64,000 nt of DNA from Theristus sp. LFF4_11. Its lineage: Eukaryota > Nematoda > Chromadorea > Monhysterida > Xyalidae. Shown in pieces: positions 46,291 through 57,246 of this stretch; within the stretch, counting starts at the first letter, position 1; the number at the start of each line of letters is the position of its first letter. The position numbers and the translations under genes were made by a program. A model generated the notes under the pieces. It did not search any database, was not told the DNA's origin, and saw only the letters and a list, made by a program, of their open reading frames with translations. The DNA lies in assembly GCA_030248135.1 (NCBI GenBank), contig JASANC010002162.1, positions 1-64,000 on the forward strand, in the 5' to 3' direction.

Positions 46291-47008
46291 TTATTGCGTT
46301 CTCAGCGGCTCGGGCAGTTTCAGCAGATCTGACAATTGCGCGAGTAAAGGCAGCAGTGTTGTTGTTGGCGTCGTCGTCGTTTCCTCATCCTCTTGGTTTT
46401 TGAACGACTCAAGGGCCTCTGATTTGTCTTCGTCGGATGAATCCGTCAAAACCTCGTCTCTGCGGCAAAATGGCGATTTATAGGTTTAGATTGAGTGTGG
46501 CTGTTGAAATTGTGTAAATATGAGATCACCGAGTGGTTTGTCACTTTTCTTGGGTAACCGATCAGTTTTTTTTTGGCTTTTTCGAGGTGCAAAGTTTGTC
46601 CGACGTCAAAATTGCCGCGGTACATACACTGCAAGCACACAAGCCTTTGCGTGTTTTTTATTAGCAATTTTCTGATTTTATCCTGGCGTTTCCATGCGAA
46701 AAAACAACTCAGAAAAACAAAATGACATTCAAGTTTTATTTTATCTCAGCAAGCAAAACAAGCAGACTTAAAACGCATTCATGAAGCACTATTTGCTGAC
46801 GCGCAGCTGTGTTAAAACACAGCTACGCGGTCACTAAATACTGCTTCATGAATGCCCCTTTATGTAAACTCAACATAAATTTTATCGGCAAGCAATAGAG
46901 TTTCGAATCAAAGCAGATGAAAAAGAGACAGATAGCGAGCAAGCATACAGAACACGAACGTCGAACAAAAAAGCTGGCTGCTACAACAACAAAGCAAAAG
47001 CCATGCAT
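46291..47008 (-). CDS. small secreted Thr-rich protein (paralogue of the neighbour), exon model partial
   Basis: Only the last exon (46291-46459) is firm. It is acidic (TDSSDEDKSEALESF), then Thr-rich, and ends LLPLLAQLSDLLKLPEP before the stop, closely resembling the C-terminus of the gene at 47060-48619. It needs a split codon at its start. A plausible first exon begins at the ATG at 47008, encoding a signal-peptide-like MHGFCFVVVAASFF with a possible GTATGC donor. A middle exon may lie near 46560-46643 (after CTTGCAG, rich in Lys). Phases of the middle exon do not fit with the obvious donor, so the model needs transcripts. The stop codon TAA forms part of an AATAAA hexamer. Confidence 0.45.
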
Positions 47009-47059
47009 CTTTCGGTCCGGAAAAGTGTGAACATGAATAAAAACAATACAGTCTGCGGC

Positions 47060-48619
47060 TCACTGTTTTGGCGCTGGCTCGGGGAGTTTGATTTTGAACA
47101 GTTCAGCCAATCGCTGCAACAGCGGCACCGTCGTAGTCGCCTCTGCCTTCTCGTCGGTGGTTCCTTTTGACTTTTTTTGTTCTGTTGTGGTTGTCGTCGT
47201 TGTCGTCGTCGTCGTTGTGGTCGTGGTGGTCGTCGTGCTGGGAGTGGTCAGCTCAAGGAGACCGGACAATGGTCCTGCCGACGCGCCGGGGTCAGCGGCA
47301 AATTCTTGGCACTTTGGCAATGTTGGTATCACCTGACAATAAAACTTGTGTGTGATCTTTTGTTGTAGTTCTGCGACTGAATGCGATTGTGCCGGAAATC
47401 AGCGTCGTGCTTGATGCGGCAATTCAAATATTGCCAAAGTGACTCCATGGTATTTCAGAGACTCGTCGGGCCAATTCATCAATTTTGAATTTCCACGGCT
47501 AGTATGACACTAATTTCTTGTATCCACGCGTACATAAATTCGCAAAACTAAAAAAAGAAAGGTGCCAGAAAACTGCAGGAAGCGGCCTTTCCTATTACTG
47601 CGCTGCATTCACCGCACCATTACCACCCTCACAGCTGGCTATGAGAATGCGCAAGAAAGTGCGTTTCTTGCCTCGTTTGTTCATATTGTGTACGGAATGG
47701 CCGAGTAAACATGGCATCTTTTGTCAGGGTGCAAGGAAATTAAAATTATCAGTAAAGTTTTGACACGATATTTCAGAAAAAAATTGTGCGCGATCTGCGA
47801 AGTTACAGAGAGCTTTCTTGCGTTTTTCGTTGAAATTTTGAAGTGTTGGCGTTTACAGCGAGTTCACCTTGCACAGTAGCCCCTCGATGACGTTGGTGGT
47901 GCCGCGCTCTTTTGGCGCCCGCGTCGCCTTGCCCTCCTTTGACTTTCTCGGTCGCTCCGTGTGCGCCTGTTCGATGGCGTTGGCGTCACCTTCAGACGGC
48001 GCTGTCTCCTGTCGTCCATCCGCGCTCAATTCGGCCGCCCAAGGATTGTGCCAGACGGGCTGCGATATAACGAACGCACTATGAAGGTCAGTGCATAGTG
48101 ACGTATGCTGATGGGTACGTCAAAGGCACGTACCCATGGACGGTGCTATGCGATAACACGACATGCGTCTGCATGGGCGGTAGTATTCTAAAACACTAGT
48201 ATTGTCACCCTCGTGGCCTGGTGGTAGTGCGTTAGACTACAGTCTGTGCGCTCGGGGGATCGAGCCCCGCCGAGGGATGTATAGGCACTTAATGACAGAA
48301 AAAACTCGATGGGCGCCCTACTCAATGGCGTTCTGACGCTTCTCTGGGTTAGCCCTGGCTAAAAACATCGCCTAAAAATCACCACAACAACAACAACACG
48401 AGCCGTGCCGTTTGCGGCTACGTCATTATGAACGGAGCTTGAGAATGGTTACTCTAGCATATCACTTAACAAATTTGTTGAGCTGCAAGTCTACTTGTAT
48501 GCATGGTCCGATTAGAATATTTCAATCAAACACGAATTCACACAACTCACCGGTGGCGCTGCGCAAACCGCCCAAGTGGCAACGACAACCAACGTGGTCG
48601 ACAGCGCAAAACAATGCAT
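47060..48619 (-). CDS. secreted Thr-rich protein, three exons
   Basis: Exons are 48551-48619, 47868-48059 and 47060-47332, all phase 0 with GT-AG sites, giving 177 residues. Exon 1 is a complete signal peptide (MHCFALSTTLVVVATWAVCA). Exon 2 begins PVWHNPWAAEL and is then charged and Lys/Arg-rich (RPRKSKEGKATR). Exon 3 has a run of 18 Thr encoded mainly by ACG and ACC with interspersed ACA, then a Lys/Glu-rich stretch and the hydrophobic-charged C-terminus VPLLQRLAELFKIKLPEP shared with the downstream neighbour. Poly-Thr tracts in secreted proteins are often O-glycosylated; that is inference. No known domain was recognised. A SINE lies in intron 1. Confidence 0.65.
47376..47480. mobile_element. 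partial MITE (CTCAATGCGCGCATAGA family)
   Basis: TTCTGCGACTGAATGCG followed by GATGCGGCAATTCAAATATT and AAGTGACTC match one half of the family. It lies in intron 2 of the Thr-rich gene. Confidence 0.45.
48208..48400 (+). mobile_element. tRNA-derived SINE with AAC tail
   Basis: The head CCCTCGTGGCCTGGTGGTAG and the B-box-like GGATCGAGCCCC pair into a tRNA-like shape (CCCTCG with CGAGGG). The body contains AGGCACTTAATGACAG and GCCCTGGCTAAAAACATCGC, and the tail is an AAC microsatellite. The anticodon region (GACTACAGTC) cannot form a normal 7-base loop, so it is not a functional tRNA. Confidence 0.75.
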
Positions 48620-49860
48620 TATGCAAAACGTGAATGAATGACACAACGCTTTCTAATATTGAAATTTAGAAACTGCAGAGGCTTTTGATTTGAAACGATT
48701 TGTTTCTACTGACGCAAATAGTGACTGACTCGAAATCGTGACAGGCAGGCGTGAGTGTGATGTGCTAATGCGCTATGCAGTAACTGAACGAATGAAATGC
48801 TGCGCAAGATTTGCACAATTCGTGTGCGCACACGTGATGTGGGTCGGTACGTGTGCTATAATAAGCACATTTTAATCGGCAAACTCATGAACTACAAAGT
48901 TTCCTTTAAAAACTTTATTATAAAACACACACAACAAAGGATTCTTAGCCACAACGCATTTAAAATTTCCTGTTGCGTAATTCGCAGCGCAGACATTCAG
49001 TAACGCGATGATTTCAGGGTGTTGTTTACACCGGTTTACAAGATCGTGCATGTTGCGCACGTACATTATGATGTTGCCGTCTCATAGATTTGGTTGGATT
49101 TCACAGTTTCACACAGTGTGCAATTTTACAGTAATTGTTTGATGTATCATTCGTGCTGGATTGCTGAGTTTGCGTTTCTGGTGGTACAATTCTCTTTTAT
49201 ATTCGTTCATTTTTATTCGGTCGAATTCAAACGTAAAACGGCATCTTGTCGGGAATGTAACGTTTTCACTTTTCACTCGACGTCACTCGAATTACTGGAT
49301 GCAAGTTGACACATTACATAAACTGTTGAAAAACATCAATTACAGTGGGTAAAGTTCACATCAGTGCGTCCAAGTGCAAAATTCATCACAGGATTTTAAT
49401 ACATCGACTAATTTCAGTGGTTATATGTACATGTATACATGTATTGGTAAAACACCTTCGGCAGTTGTGCCTGGTGTCCGTCGCACTGACAAGCCAGGGG
49501 GCACCGCGGTATGCGTCTACACCTGGCGAAACCCCAAACAACGAACTTCGTGTATTACCTTCGAATGTGCAGTATATTTCTTTAAACCGCCTGTCACTTT
49601 TGCAGAACACAGAGATCGCGAAATTTTGAATAAACTAAAACTGAACCGGATTCAGGTTTAGTCGGTTGAAAGCTGATTCAAACACTCACAATTGAGCCGA
49701 AATACATGAGTCGTTTTTCTCACCCTGGTTTCTTTTGCGAGGTCTGCACTGTTGGTGGAAAAGTGGGATGCTCAAAGAAACATACTGTACAAGAGGTCTG
49801 CCACAGCACAGTGATATTGGTGTTCGTACAGAGAGTCGTACGGTCCGACGTGTACATATG
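48620..49860. other. intergenic region with a dispersed repeat at about 49440-49560
   Basis: The block CACTGACAAGCCAGGGGGCA followed by CCGCGGTATGCGTCTACACC matches (in reverse) the units at 10035-10480 and (in direct orientation) 62098-62150. Other ORFs are short and unremarkable. The promoter of the Thr-rich gene starting at 48619 should be at the left end. Confidence 0.4.
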
Positions 49861-50848
49861 TCAGAAGATTGACAGTAGAACGACGAAATAGACGCACAAC
49901 GTCACCAACGTCGAGACGAGATACGCCACGATGACGCGAATGTTCCAGAGCATCTGCGCCGTGTTGCGTTCGTCGGTGTCGGCGCACAGTTGCTGTACGC
50001 TCTTCAGGCCACCCTGTGCCGCGTCGAGCGCGTACAACTGTCGCACGTAGCCGGCGAGCTCGAAGCGCGGCGGCGTCATTAGATTCGTGTCGTTCGTATA
50101 GCTGACGTCCCACAGGGTGCGCAGCAATGATGCGGAGTTCAGTTGGCGGTGTTCTGGTGACGGCGCTTGATGGTGGCGCGTGCTGCTGAGCTTTTGTGGT
50201 GTGATTCGGTCGATTCCGTTCACCAGATCGTCAAACGTCGCCCACGAGACGTACGCGTAGCTGAGCGAGACTGCCAACAGGAGTAGCTGGGTGCCCGCGA
50301 GCTCCCATGGTCGCTATTTGAGATCAGGGACCAGTTTTATAGAAGCTTAGTAGTCCTTTGGACTTGTAGTCCAACAGTGCTACACCACTGAGCGCCAAAA
50401 TCAACAAATTTCAGTTTCACTCACATCACGTTGAGCAGCAGACATTGGTGAATCAGTTTAGGTCGAAAAACAAAACCACGATGTTTCATTACTTCATTCA
50501 GGGGTGTTCAGTGGAGTAGGACTATTGAACTATTGAGCTTTTATAAAACTGGCCCCAGAATGGACAAATCGATTTGCATCCACTCGCACCACACACACAC
50601 ACAGCGTCCCGACTCATTAAGAGCAAGATTTTTGAGTTCAAAGAAGTAAACAGTGACTAGCAAACAGTCATAAGCCGAACACACGGCAGCGGATCGATCG
50701 GCGTAAAAAGCGGTGGCTACAAAACGCTGTGCTAAAAGCGTGAAATGTGACTCACCATATTCGGCTGGAACTCGTTCAAGAGCCAACACGCGCTCAATTT
50801 CAGTCGTGTGCAATGCTCAGAGACCACGTCGCCGATAGCTTTGATCAT
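49861..50848 (-). CDS. small protein with two predicted membrane segments, two exons
   Basis: Exons are 50756-50848 and 49861-50313, joined in phase 0 (donor GTGAGT; acceptor AAATAG), giving 181 residues. The start ATG at 50848 is the first in frame. A hydrophobic segment (GTQLLLLAVSLSYAYVSW) opens exon 2 and another (VIVAYLVSTLVTLCVYFVVL) is almost at the C-terminus, separated by about 100 polar residues. The N-terminal ENQPNMRPWEL-like context (NEFQPNMRPWEL) slightly recalls the anchor of sphingosine-phosphate lyases, but nothing downstream matches that enzyme. GC-rich third codon positions continue to the stop, supporting real coding. Function is unknown. Confidence 0.6.
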
Positions 50849-50993
50849 GCTCATTATATATGGTGGTCGTGAACGAATTAGCAATAACCAATAGCCGCAT
50901 TTCCCGATTCTTTAAACCGCAAAAAGAAAAAAGACGAAATGTTGCGTTCAAGACCAATCTCGGTAATGTTTATGGTTGTGCGTGGGTTTCATA

Positions 50994-51425
50994 TCAGCGT
51001 CTGGTTACGAAATTCCGGCCGATGAGATGACACATGAGGAAGGAAAGTGAGCGAGAAGGAAAATGGGAGCCGCAACAATATTGTACAGCTGCAGATTGCA
51101 GCGCAGAATGAAGCTGCGAATATTCAATTCCGTACAATATGCACAATGACAAGCGAACTCTCATGTGTAGCACATCTGTGTCGCAACGCAACATGAAGAA
51201 GAAACAAATTGCCGAGCTTTGCAGAAAAAAAGTTTGCAAGAATTCCAGGGTGACTCTGGCGTGGCCTCCATTCGTTAGCACCGTGACCCGCATCAGCAAA
51301 CGGCCACACATTTGAAGCGACTTGTTTTCATGCGTGTATGCGTCTGCAATCAGCGTGGTATTCACAAGCAAATGTTTTACCATTGCACGTCTCTGCTTTT
51401 TCATGTGTATGTTTTGGAACTGCAT
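50994..51425 (-). CDS. 143-codon ORF, unrecognised
   Basis: This uninterrupted minus-strand ORF is among the longer non-repeat ORFs of the window. The central part (CGRLLMRVTVLTNGGHARV) looks protein-like, but I recognise no domain, see no clear splice partners, and its downstream half is rich in Phe, Cys and Ser. It may be an exon of a gene upstream of the two-TM protein, or chance. Confidence 0.2.
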   Translation of the reverse strand: MQFQNIHMKKQRRAMVKHLLVNTTLIADAYTHENKSLQMCGRLLMRVTVLTNGGHARVTLEFLQTFFLQSSAICFFFMLRCDTDVLHMRVRLSLCILYGIEYSQLHSALQSAAVQYCCGSHFPSRSLSFLMCHLIGRNFVTRR

Positions 51426-52203
51426 ATGGATAAGTTGGGCGAAATGTCACGCGGCACCATTTGGGAAGGTTTAGTATGCAGTTCTTCCTGGACCTGCAAG
51501 TTACCAACCAAAAAAAGAGACGATCATATTTTAGCGAAACTGCGAAACAAATGTATGCGACCCGAGCGTTTTTTTTATCAGTTCAATATAATGTGTGTAG
51601 GGTTCAACATTCAGAGAAATGTGTTGACAGTTTGAAAATCACGAGACGTTTCGAAACGACGTTTATTGCCGATCGATGCGTCGTCGGCCGGGCATCGCTG
51701 CTGCTGACTCGGTGACTGGTCACGATGCGCAACGGTGGTGCCTGAGGAATCGGTTTTCTTTTGTTTAAACCTGTCACTTTTTCCTTGAATACAGAGCACA
51801 CAACAGAAGAAAGAACGGGATCGAAGTTGCAAGAAGACATATTCATCCTGTATTCAGCCTGATATTTGCAAGTGAGATGTTTGACTTTATCAACTCAACT
51901 GCAAATGATGCATTCTCACTACGCAATTCAAAATATGATAGAAGTGACAGGTTCCATCCAACAAAGAGTGACCATAAGTTTGTGGTGAAACGGAAAAAAG
52001 TTTTTTTGTCACTCATTGTCGACGTATTATCAATCGATTTTCTGCTGACGAAAAAATAAATTCGCAACAAACAAGTCCGCTTCTTGTGGACGTTTTTTGT
52101 GCACTTACTTACTTTCTCAGTGAGTAAGACATATTTGTACTGGTATTTGAATCTTTGTTACTAAAATCCAAAACTCCAACAAAACAAAACGTTTTCTTTT
52201 GGT
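51426..52203. other. HNF4 downstream region, no gene recognised
   Basis: A degenerate repeat block (ACCTGTCACTTTTTCC followed by ACAGAGC) resembles others near 12510, 49575 and 62960. The rest is AT-rich and should contain the HNF4 3' UTR. Confidence 0.35.
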
Positions 52204-55200
52204 TTACTCGCCTTGATATGAGAGCGGCAGTAGCTCCTCAAGTAGCGTGTCAAGCTGAGCCAGGCCGAATATGGCGACCATGTTCAAATCTTCCAACAGA
52301 CCTTGCGCGATTGCCTGAAAACAAGTTGGCCTTTACAAACACCGTCTTGCGTTCTCTGTAAGCAGCTTGAAATACCAGAAAAAACGCTAATTTTGTTATT
52401 TTGGTCCTGAGACTCAATGCGTGCATAGATGTGGGTGAACCGTTTCATGCAAGACGCGGGAATTCAAAATTCGCAAAGTGATCCGAATCCCCTAAATAGG
52501 GCCCAGTCACTTAGACGGTTTCGAATTGCCGCATAAGATTGAAAATAGTTTCCACGTCTGACTGAACACGGATTCAGTCGCAGAGCCTAAAAAATTTTAA
52601 CATTGGACAGAACACGAATGGAATGCGCACTTGCAACGACGGCAAAATCAACAGCAAATTCGCGATTCTGCTCGCAACCGATCGATATCGATGCACATTC
52701 ATCGCAGACCTGCGCTCAACGTGTCGCTCCAAGGCGCTCAGGATCGCTTGGCGATGGACATCCGCTTGCTCGGAAGCACTCAGACCGCTGGCCGCTAGAA
52801 AATTTCGAAGAATGGAGATTTACTGAGAAAAACGGCGCAAAAATCGGCGACCGCGTGAGGTTTAAAGATAAGGGATTTAGTCCTGTTGCCAACCAGCAGC
52901 GTACTGTGCAAATCTCTCGACCACCGGTGTTAATCTAACCTGACTGGCAGGATTTTGTTGCATCAATTCAACAATGATATGAAATTAAAAAAAAACAGCA
53001 TCAAACAAGTCTGACTTGGATTGAACAGGGTGACGCCCTTCAATGCGGCGAATTCTTTGTGCTCGATGTTCAGCTGTTTCATGGGCGCCAGCAGCTCGTC
53101 GAGAATGCGTTTGGTGACGTTGCTGAAAGCGCCGAAACACTGTGAATGCAACATGAAACCAAATTAGGGATGCTGAATACAAGGGAAATGCAGAGCTCTG
53201 TTTGTTCAGGTGGACTAATACAGCAATGGACGCGCAATAGATACCAGCCTGTGTCGCGGCTTTGTGTGTAAAATTCGATTGAATCTAATCAGTAAGGTTC
53301 TGGTGATGGTAAAAATAAGCTAACAATTGGTTGACTGAATTGTTTGGTCAACAAAACTATGTTGACTGTTTGTTGTGTAATTTTTAAGGACAAAAAAGGA
53401 TTGCGCTTGCTTCGCATCGTGCACGTCGCGGGCGTCACGCTGCAGCACCATCTCGTTCGTTAACAGCACCATGTCGCTCAACTGACGAACATGCGATCGA
53501 TACGCACAACAGATCAACAAATGCTGCGCAGAGTAGTTGCGCAGTAGACAGATCTGGGAATAATAATGAGAACAATAGATCGGCATATTATCGGTTAAAC
53601 ACTGACACGGGTGTATATAGCGTCAACGTTCTAAGCAACTTGCTTGTTTTTTCTCATTCTCACTACAATCTAACTCTATATCCAACCAGCTGATTGGTTG
53701 ATGCATGCATTCTGTGCATGAATTGCTGTGGAGGCGGCGGAGTTTGGCTTGCATAGAATCCATGCATCACGTGACTACCAATCAGGTATGACCTATTTTT
53801 TTAAACGTGTCCCACTGAAATGACGTCATGTGCCGCCAAACATGCGCTTGCCGTTCACAGCAAACCAGACTTTCTGTTTAGCCGATTTCTTCCCGTAAAC
53901 AAATGGCGAATGTCGAATCAGTTACACCAAACTGACATTTTAGTGCTTGTATTTTGACAAACGGCGTTTTTAAAGCAAATTACGTCATTTTAGTCCGGAC
54001 ACGTTTAAATAAATCCACAATAGTTGGATATGTTTCAGTGTTTTACTGTAGAAGCAAACACTTGCGCAGCAAAACGCCAGATATTAGTGCCATCGTCGAG
54101 CGTTTCAAGTGGAGTGTCGTTGCATGAAACGCGTTTTGTGAAGCGGTTTATACGCGTGAAATGAATTGTACACCTGATCGCGTATGTTGAACTGCGTGAA
54201 CTGCGGTATCGCCTTCACCCAATCGACCATGAGCAGCAGCTGTCTGCGCATGCTGTCGTGCACGTCATCAAACAACGCCACACGTAGACCATTGGCCACC
54301 TGTGCAACAACCGGGCACCGTTCGGTTCGGAGTACGGCAATCGCAGTGCCAGTCAAACTACACGCACCTGTCTTCTCGGGCGATCATCCTGCACTCGTTG
54401 TTGTTGTTGCACCATTTTCGACCAATCACTTGCCAGCACTTCTGCGTACACCAACAAATGCAGCCAGTCTCCATCCGCCGTTGCAGCCTGCAATGTACGT
54501 GTATTGTAATTGGTGTTCCATGCTTCTGCATTTCACATTCTGATAGCTTTTGTTGCGGCTGCCTACAATGAGAAAACAACTCAACAATTATACTCAGCGG
54601 CTGACTCAAGCCAGTATTACTCAGCAAATAAATTTGGCGAGCCAAAAGTCACTCAACATTTTGTTGAATTTGTTATTCTCGGTGAACTTTTTATCGTTGA
54701 CTAACGTTGTGTTGCTGCAGCGTCGTCGTCGCCGCCGTCGTTGGGTCCGGTGTTGTTGGTGTTGGACCGTGCCAATTGTTGCCCATCTCACTGAAACTTG
54801 TCTGCAACGACTCGATTGGTGTCTCTGCTTCATTTGCGTTTCGTTCATTGGCATTAGCAATCACCGTCATTTCAAAACTGTTGCTGTTGTTGATGTTGGT
54901 TGGCAACGAATGATACGTGTCTGGCGCTGCAGCGTTTGGGTATAACGAATGTTGTTGTTGCTGATCGCTGCTGGTGACGGCGATTGGCACACCGTGCTGA
55001 TAGCTGCTGCTGATTTGCTGCTGATTCGTGCATGATGTTGTTGAGTTTGCAGGCTGGCTCGAGTAGATGCGATCACGTTCGTGCTGCACTGCTGGAACGT
55101 AGAAAAAATGATTTCGCTATTTCGCTATTGCGTTTTCTGGCATGAGCAAAGTCGCTTGATCGCAAATCAAAAAATACTGTTTTCAAATTTTGCTTACCAT

Positions 55201-55555
55201 TGGCCTTCATGCCCGCCAGCACGCATTTGCGGTAGCGACACGCACGACACGAGTTTCGCATGTCTGAAGTGTGTCCGAGTCCGAGTTCAACACAATGAAA
55301 TAAATCAACGAAATTTTGTGGAAAAGATATGCACATGGAATAATTTTCTTGCTTTTTTAAAAAACAAAAATCGCACCCGTTCACCTTTGTCGATGCGACA
55401 ACTGTCGGTGAAGCGGCATGTGTAGCTGCGCTGTTTTCGTATCGTCCTACGAAAGAAGCCCTTGCAGCCGTCGCACGACTGCGCTCCATAGTGGCGGCCG
55501 GTCGCACGATCACCGCAGATGGCGCAGCGCTGGTCCGTCGCGAACTGGTGAACCT
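52204..55555 (-). CDS. hnf4: HNF4-type nuclear receptor (NR2A), lacking an identified first exon
   Basis: The nine exons found are 55385-55555, 55198-55263, 54706-55091, 54368-54487, 54174-54299, 53425-53553, 53016-53139, 52631-52794 and 52204-52314; phases agree. The DNA-binding domain is complete: [15 protein letters not shown]-box CDGCKGFF, then [19 protein letters not shown] and the HNF4-type [11 protein letters not shown] long 129-codon hinge exon is rich in Gln, Ser, Asn and Thr. The ligand-binding domain follows ([41 protein letters not shown]) and ends in the AF-2 helix LLEELLPL, with only a few residues after it, so the long F domain of vertebrate HNF4 is missing. HNF4 binds DR1 elements as homodimer and controls lipid and carbohydrate genes. 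The first visible exon starts in phase 1, so an upstream exon encoding the N-terminus exists but was not located. Confidence 0.93.
52404..52595. mobile_element. ~200-bp MITE (CTCAATGCGCGCATAGA family) in the last HNF4 intron
   Basis: TTGGTCCTGAGACTCAATGC at the left and GGATTCAGTCGCAGAGCC at the right, with GGCCCAGTCACTTAGACGG in the middle, closely match the copy at 9148-9345. Confidence 0.7.
53664..54050. mobile_element. TA-type MITE carrying a nested AAACGTGTCC MITE, HNF4 intron
   Basis: The outer ends TACAATCTAACTC and ACTGTA with the arms ATATCCAACCAGCTGATTGG and GTTGGATATG belong to the CAGTC family. The right arm is split by about 235 bp (53783-54021) that matches the element at 3091-3329 almost end to end, so the AAACGTGTCC element jumped after the CAGTC element. 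Confidence 0.75.
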
Positions 55556-55621
55556 CTAGAAGATATTGTCAACTTGTTAGATTCTATGCGCCTCAGTGGG
55601 TTTTAGAAGGGAAACTAGATG

Positions 55622-55765
55622 CAATCTTTATGTGGCAATTCAAAATCGCCAAAGTGACTCGGCCGCATGTTGGAGACTTGGATCACTATGCCAATTTTGA
55701 ATGCCCGCGTCATGCATGAAACTGTTTAGCTATCGATGCGCGCATTGAGTGTCGGTACCAAAATA
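55622..55765. mobile_element. MITE remnant (CTCAATGCGCGCATAGA family) upstream of the HNF4 DNA-binding exon
   Basis: TGTGGCAATTCAAAATCGCC, AAGTGACTCGG and the end ATCGATGCGCGCATTGAGTG match the right two-thirds of the family. Confidence 0.55.
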
Positions 55766-56536
55766 AAAGTTCATTTCATTGAACGGCGTGGATTCTATTC
55801 ATTGCCGCTGCTGAGCGGCACAGTTCAACGCCAAAGCCACGAAGCCGCGTTTCAAATGTCATCCAATCGAAACAGTGCGCAGTTTTCATTTCCTGATAAA
55901 CAGCAATTCATGTTTCATCAAGTGGATAGCGGTAGTCAAATAGCTGCCGATCGCCATTGGTGCTTTACAAATTTTTTAAAAATTACGTGAATTTTCAAGT
56001 AAGCAGAGCCACACAACGAACCGATGAACTAACCGTTTGCCAGTGTGGCCATTCGTGGGCCAATGGTGTCTGCTTGCGGCCTGTAGCGGTCATCAGCGGT
56101 GTCATTCAGTGCCATCTTTCAGAGCACAATATCGTTTGAAATCAGTTGAAAAATCGCGAAAAAGCGGATCATTTTCATCAACAGTGCGCGGTGTGCGGGT
56201 GTTTCTTTGGAATTTCGTTTTTACATGGTCTTTCGGCGTTTTTTTACCTGTTTCCTGATAACGCAGAACCCAGTCGTTTATAGACGTTGAAAAAAGACAA
56301 CCGAAACTTATATACAATCTTTTGATTATGTGACAAACCACCGGCCACGCCTTATCGCCCATTCCGATAACAGAATTTACTGTCTCGTGTGTGTTGGAAA
56401 ATTGAAACAGAGTCCGTTTCAGAAATTGCAAGTTCTCAATGTAAACCAAAATTCATATGCCACATAGCCTACAGCGCTACCGAATGACTAGCCAAAAAAC
56501 GCGACAAAACATACGCACTTTCATTGTCAAACACCC

Positions 56537-57094
56537 ATGGACAACGTAAGTTTGTCACATCTTAAGCAAACAACAAACTCACGTGAATGCAAGATGTTGA
56601 AAAACACAATTCGGTACGTTGATGACGTTCTTTTTATCAATAATCCCGATTTTCTGGGCATGGTAAAAAAGATCTATCCTGCTGAATTAAATTTGGAACT
56701 CACAAGTGACGCCATGGCTAAAAAATGTGATTTCCTAGACTTCACTATCACAATCAATGACCAATACTTTTCGATTAAACCTTTCGACAAGACGGACACT
56801 TTCCCATTCAAGGTTAATAAGCTGGTACATGCGGAATCGAACACTCACATAAAATTAGGCGCTTGCGTTTTCCTTGGACAAACCATCCGATTTGGACGCA
56901 TATGCACGGAATTGGATGATTTCGTGCGTTCATGTGCGGAACTGGTATCAAAGTTGATTGGCAATGGTTATAAAAGGGAAATGCTCATGCGCAACTTTTT
57001 CAGGATTCGATCAAATCATCGGTCGCTGTTATTCAAGTTCAGAATCTATGCCGATGATCAGTTCATTGCTTTGCAACAAATGATTTTTTATTGA
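56537..57094 (+). CDS. reverse-transcriptase fragment of a retroelement
   Basis: This single uninterrupted ORF of 185 residues carries the catalytic YVDD box (TIRYVDDVLFINNPDFL), followed by FLDFTITIND, FDKTDTFPFKVN and the LGQTIRFGRICTELDDFVR segment. I know this layout from single-ORF retroelement polymerases of invertebrates in which the palm YxDD motif is followed by a FLD block. The fingers region and the N-terminal half of the polymerase are absent, as are an integrase or endonuclease, so it is a truncated copy with an intact reading frame. AATAAA follows the stop within 20 bp. Element class (Penelope-like or DIRS-like) is not decided. It lies upstream of HNF4 on the opposite strand, possibly in its 5' intron. 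Confidence 0.75.
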   Translation: MDNVSLSHLKQTTNSRECKMLKNTIRYVDDVLFINNPDFLGMVKKIYPAELNLELTSDAMAKKCDFLDFTITINDQYFSIKPFDKTDTFPFKVNKLVHAESNTHIKLGACVFLGQTIRFGRICTELDDFVRSCAELVSKLIGNGYKREMLMRNFFRIRSNHRSLLFKFRIYADDQFIALQQMIFY

Positions 57095-57246
57095 TTTGAT
57101 GTTGAATAAAAAAATGAAAGAGTGTTGAGTTCGTTAAGCTTTATGTTTATTACAATCCAGTTTATAAACTGGAGTACCTGCTACGTTATGTGATTTTGTC
57201 CCTCTCTTGTTGATGTTGCTCTGTTTTGAAGGTCGGTTTTGATTCA

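Noticed and set aside
48208..48280. Functional tRNA gene
   Set aside because: The tRNA-like head has an impossible anticodon loop and is repeated with the same non-tRNA body at 42062 and 61462, so it is a SINE head.
49861..50313. Sphingosine-1-phosphate lyase
   Set aside because: Only a short PWEL-type anchor resemblance exists; the pyridoxal-phosphate domain is absent and the protein ends after a second membrane helix.
56102..56449. 115-codon minus-strand ORF as an HNF4 5' exon or retroelement domain
   Set aside because: No similarity to the HNF4 N-terminus, no donor in the required phase, and orientation opposite to the reverse transcriptase.
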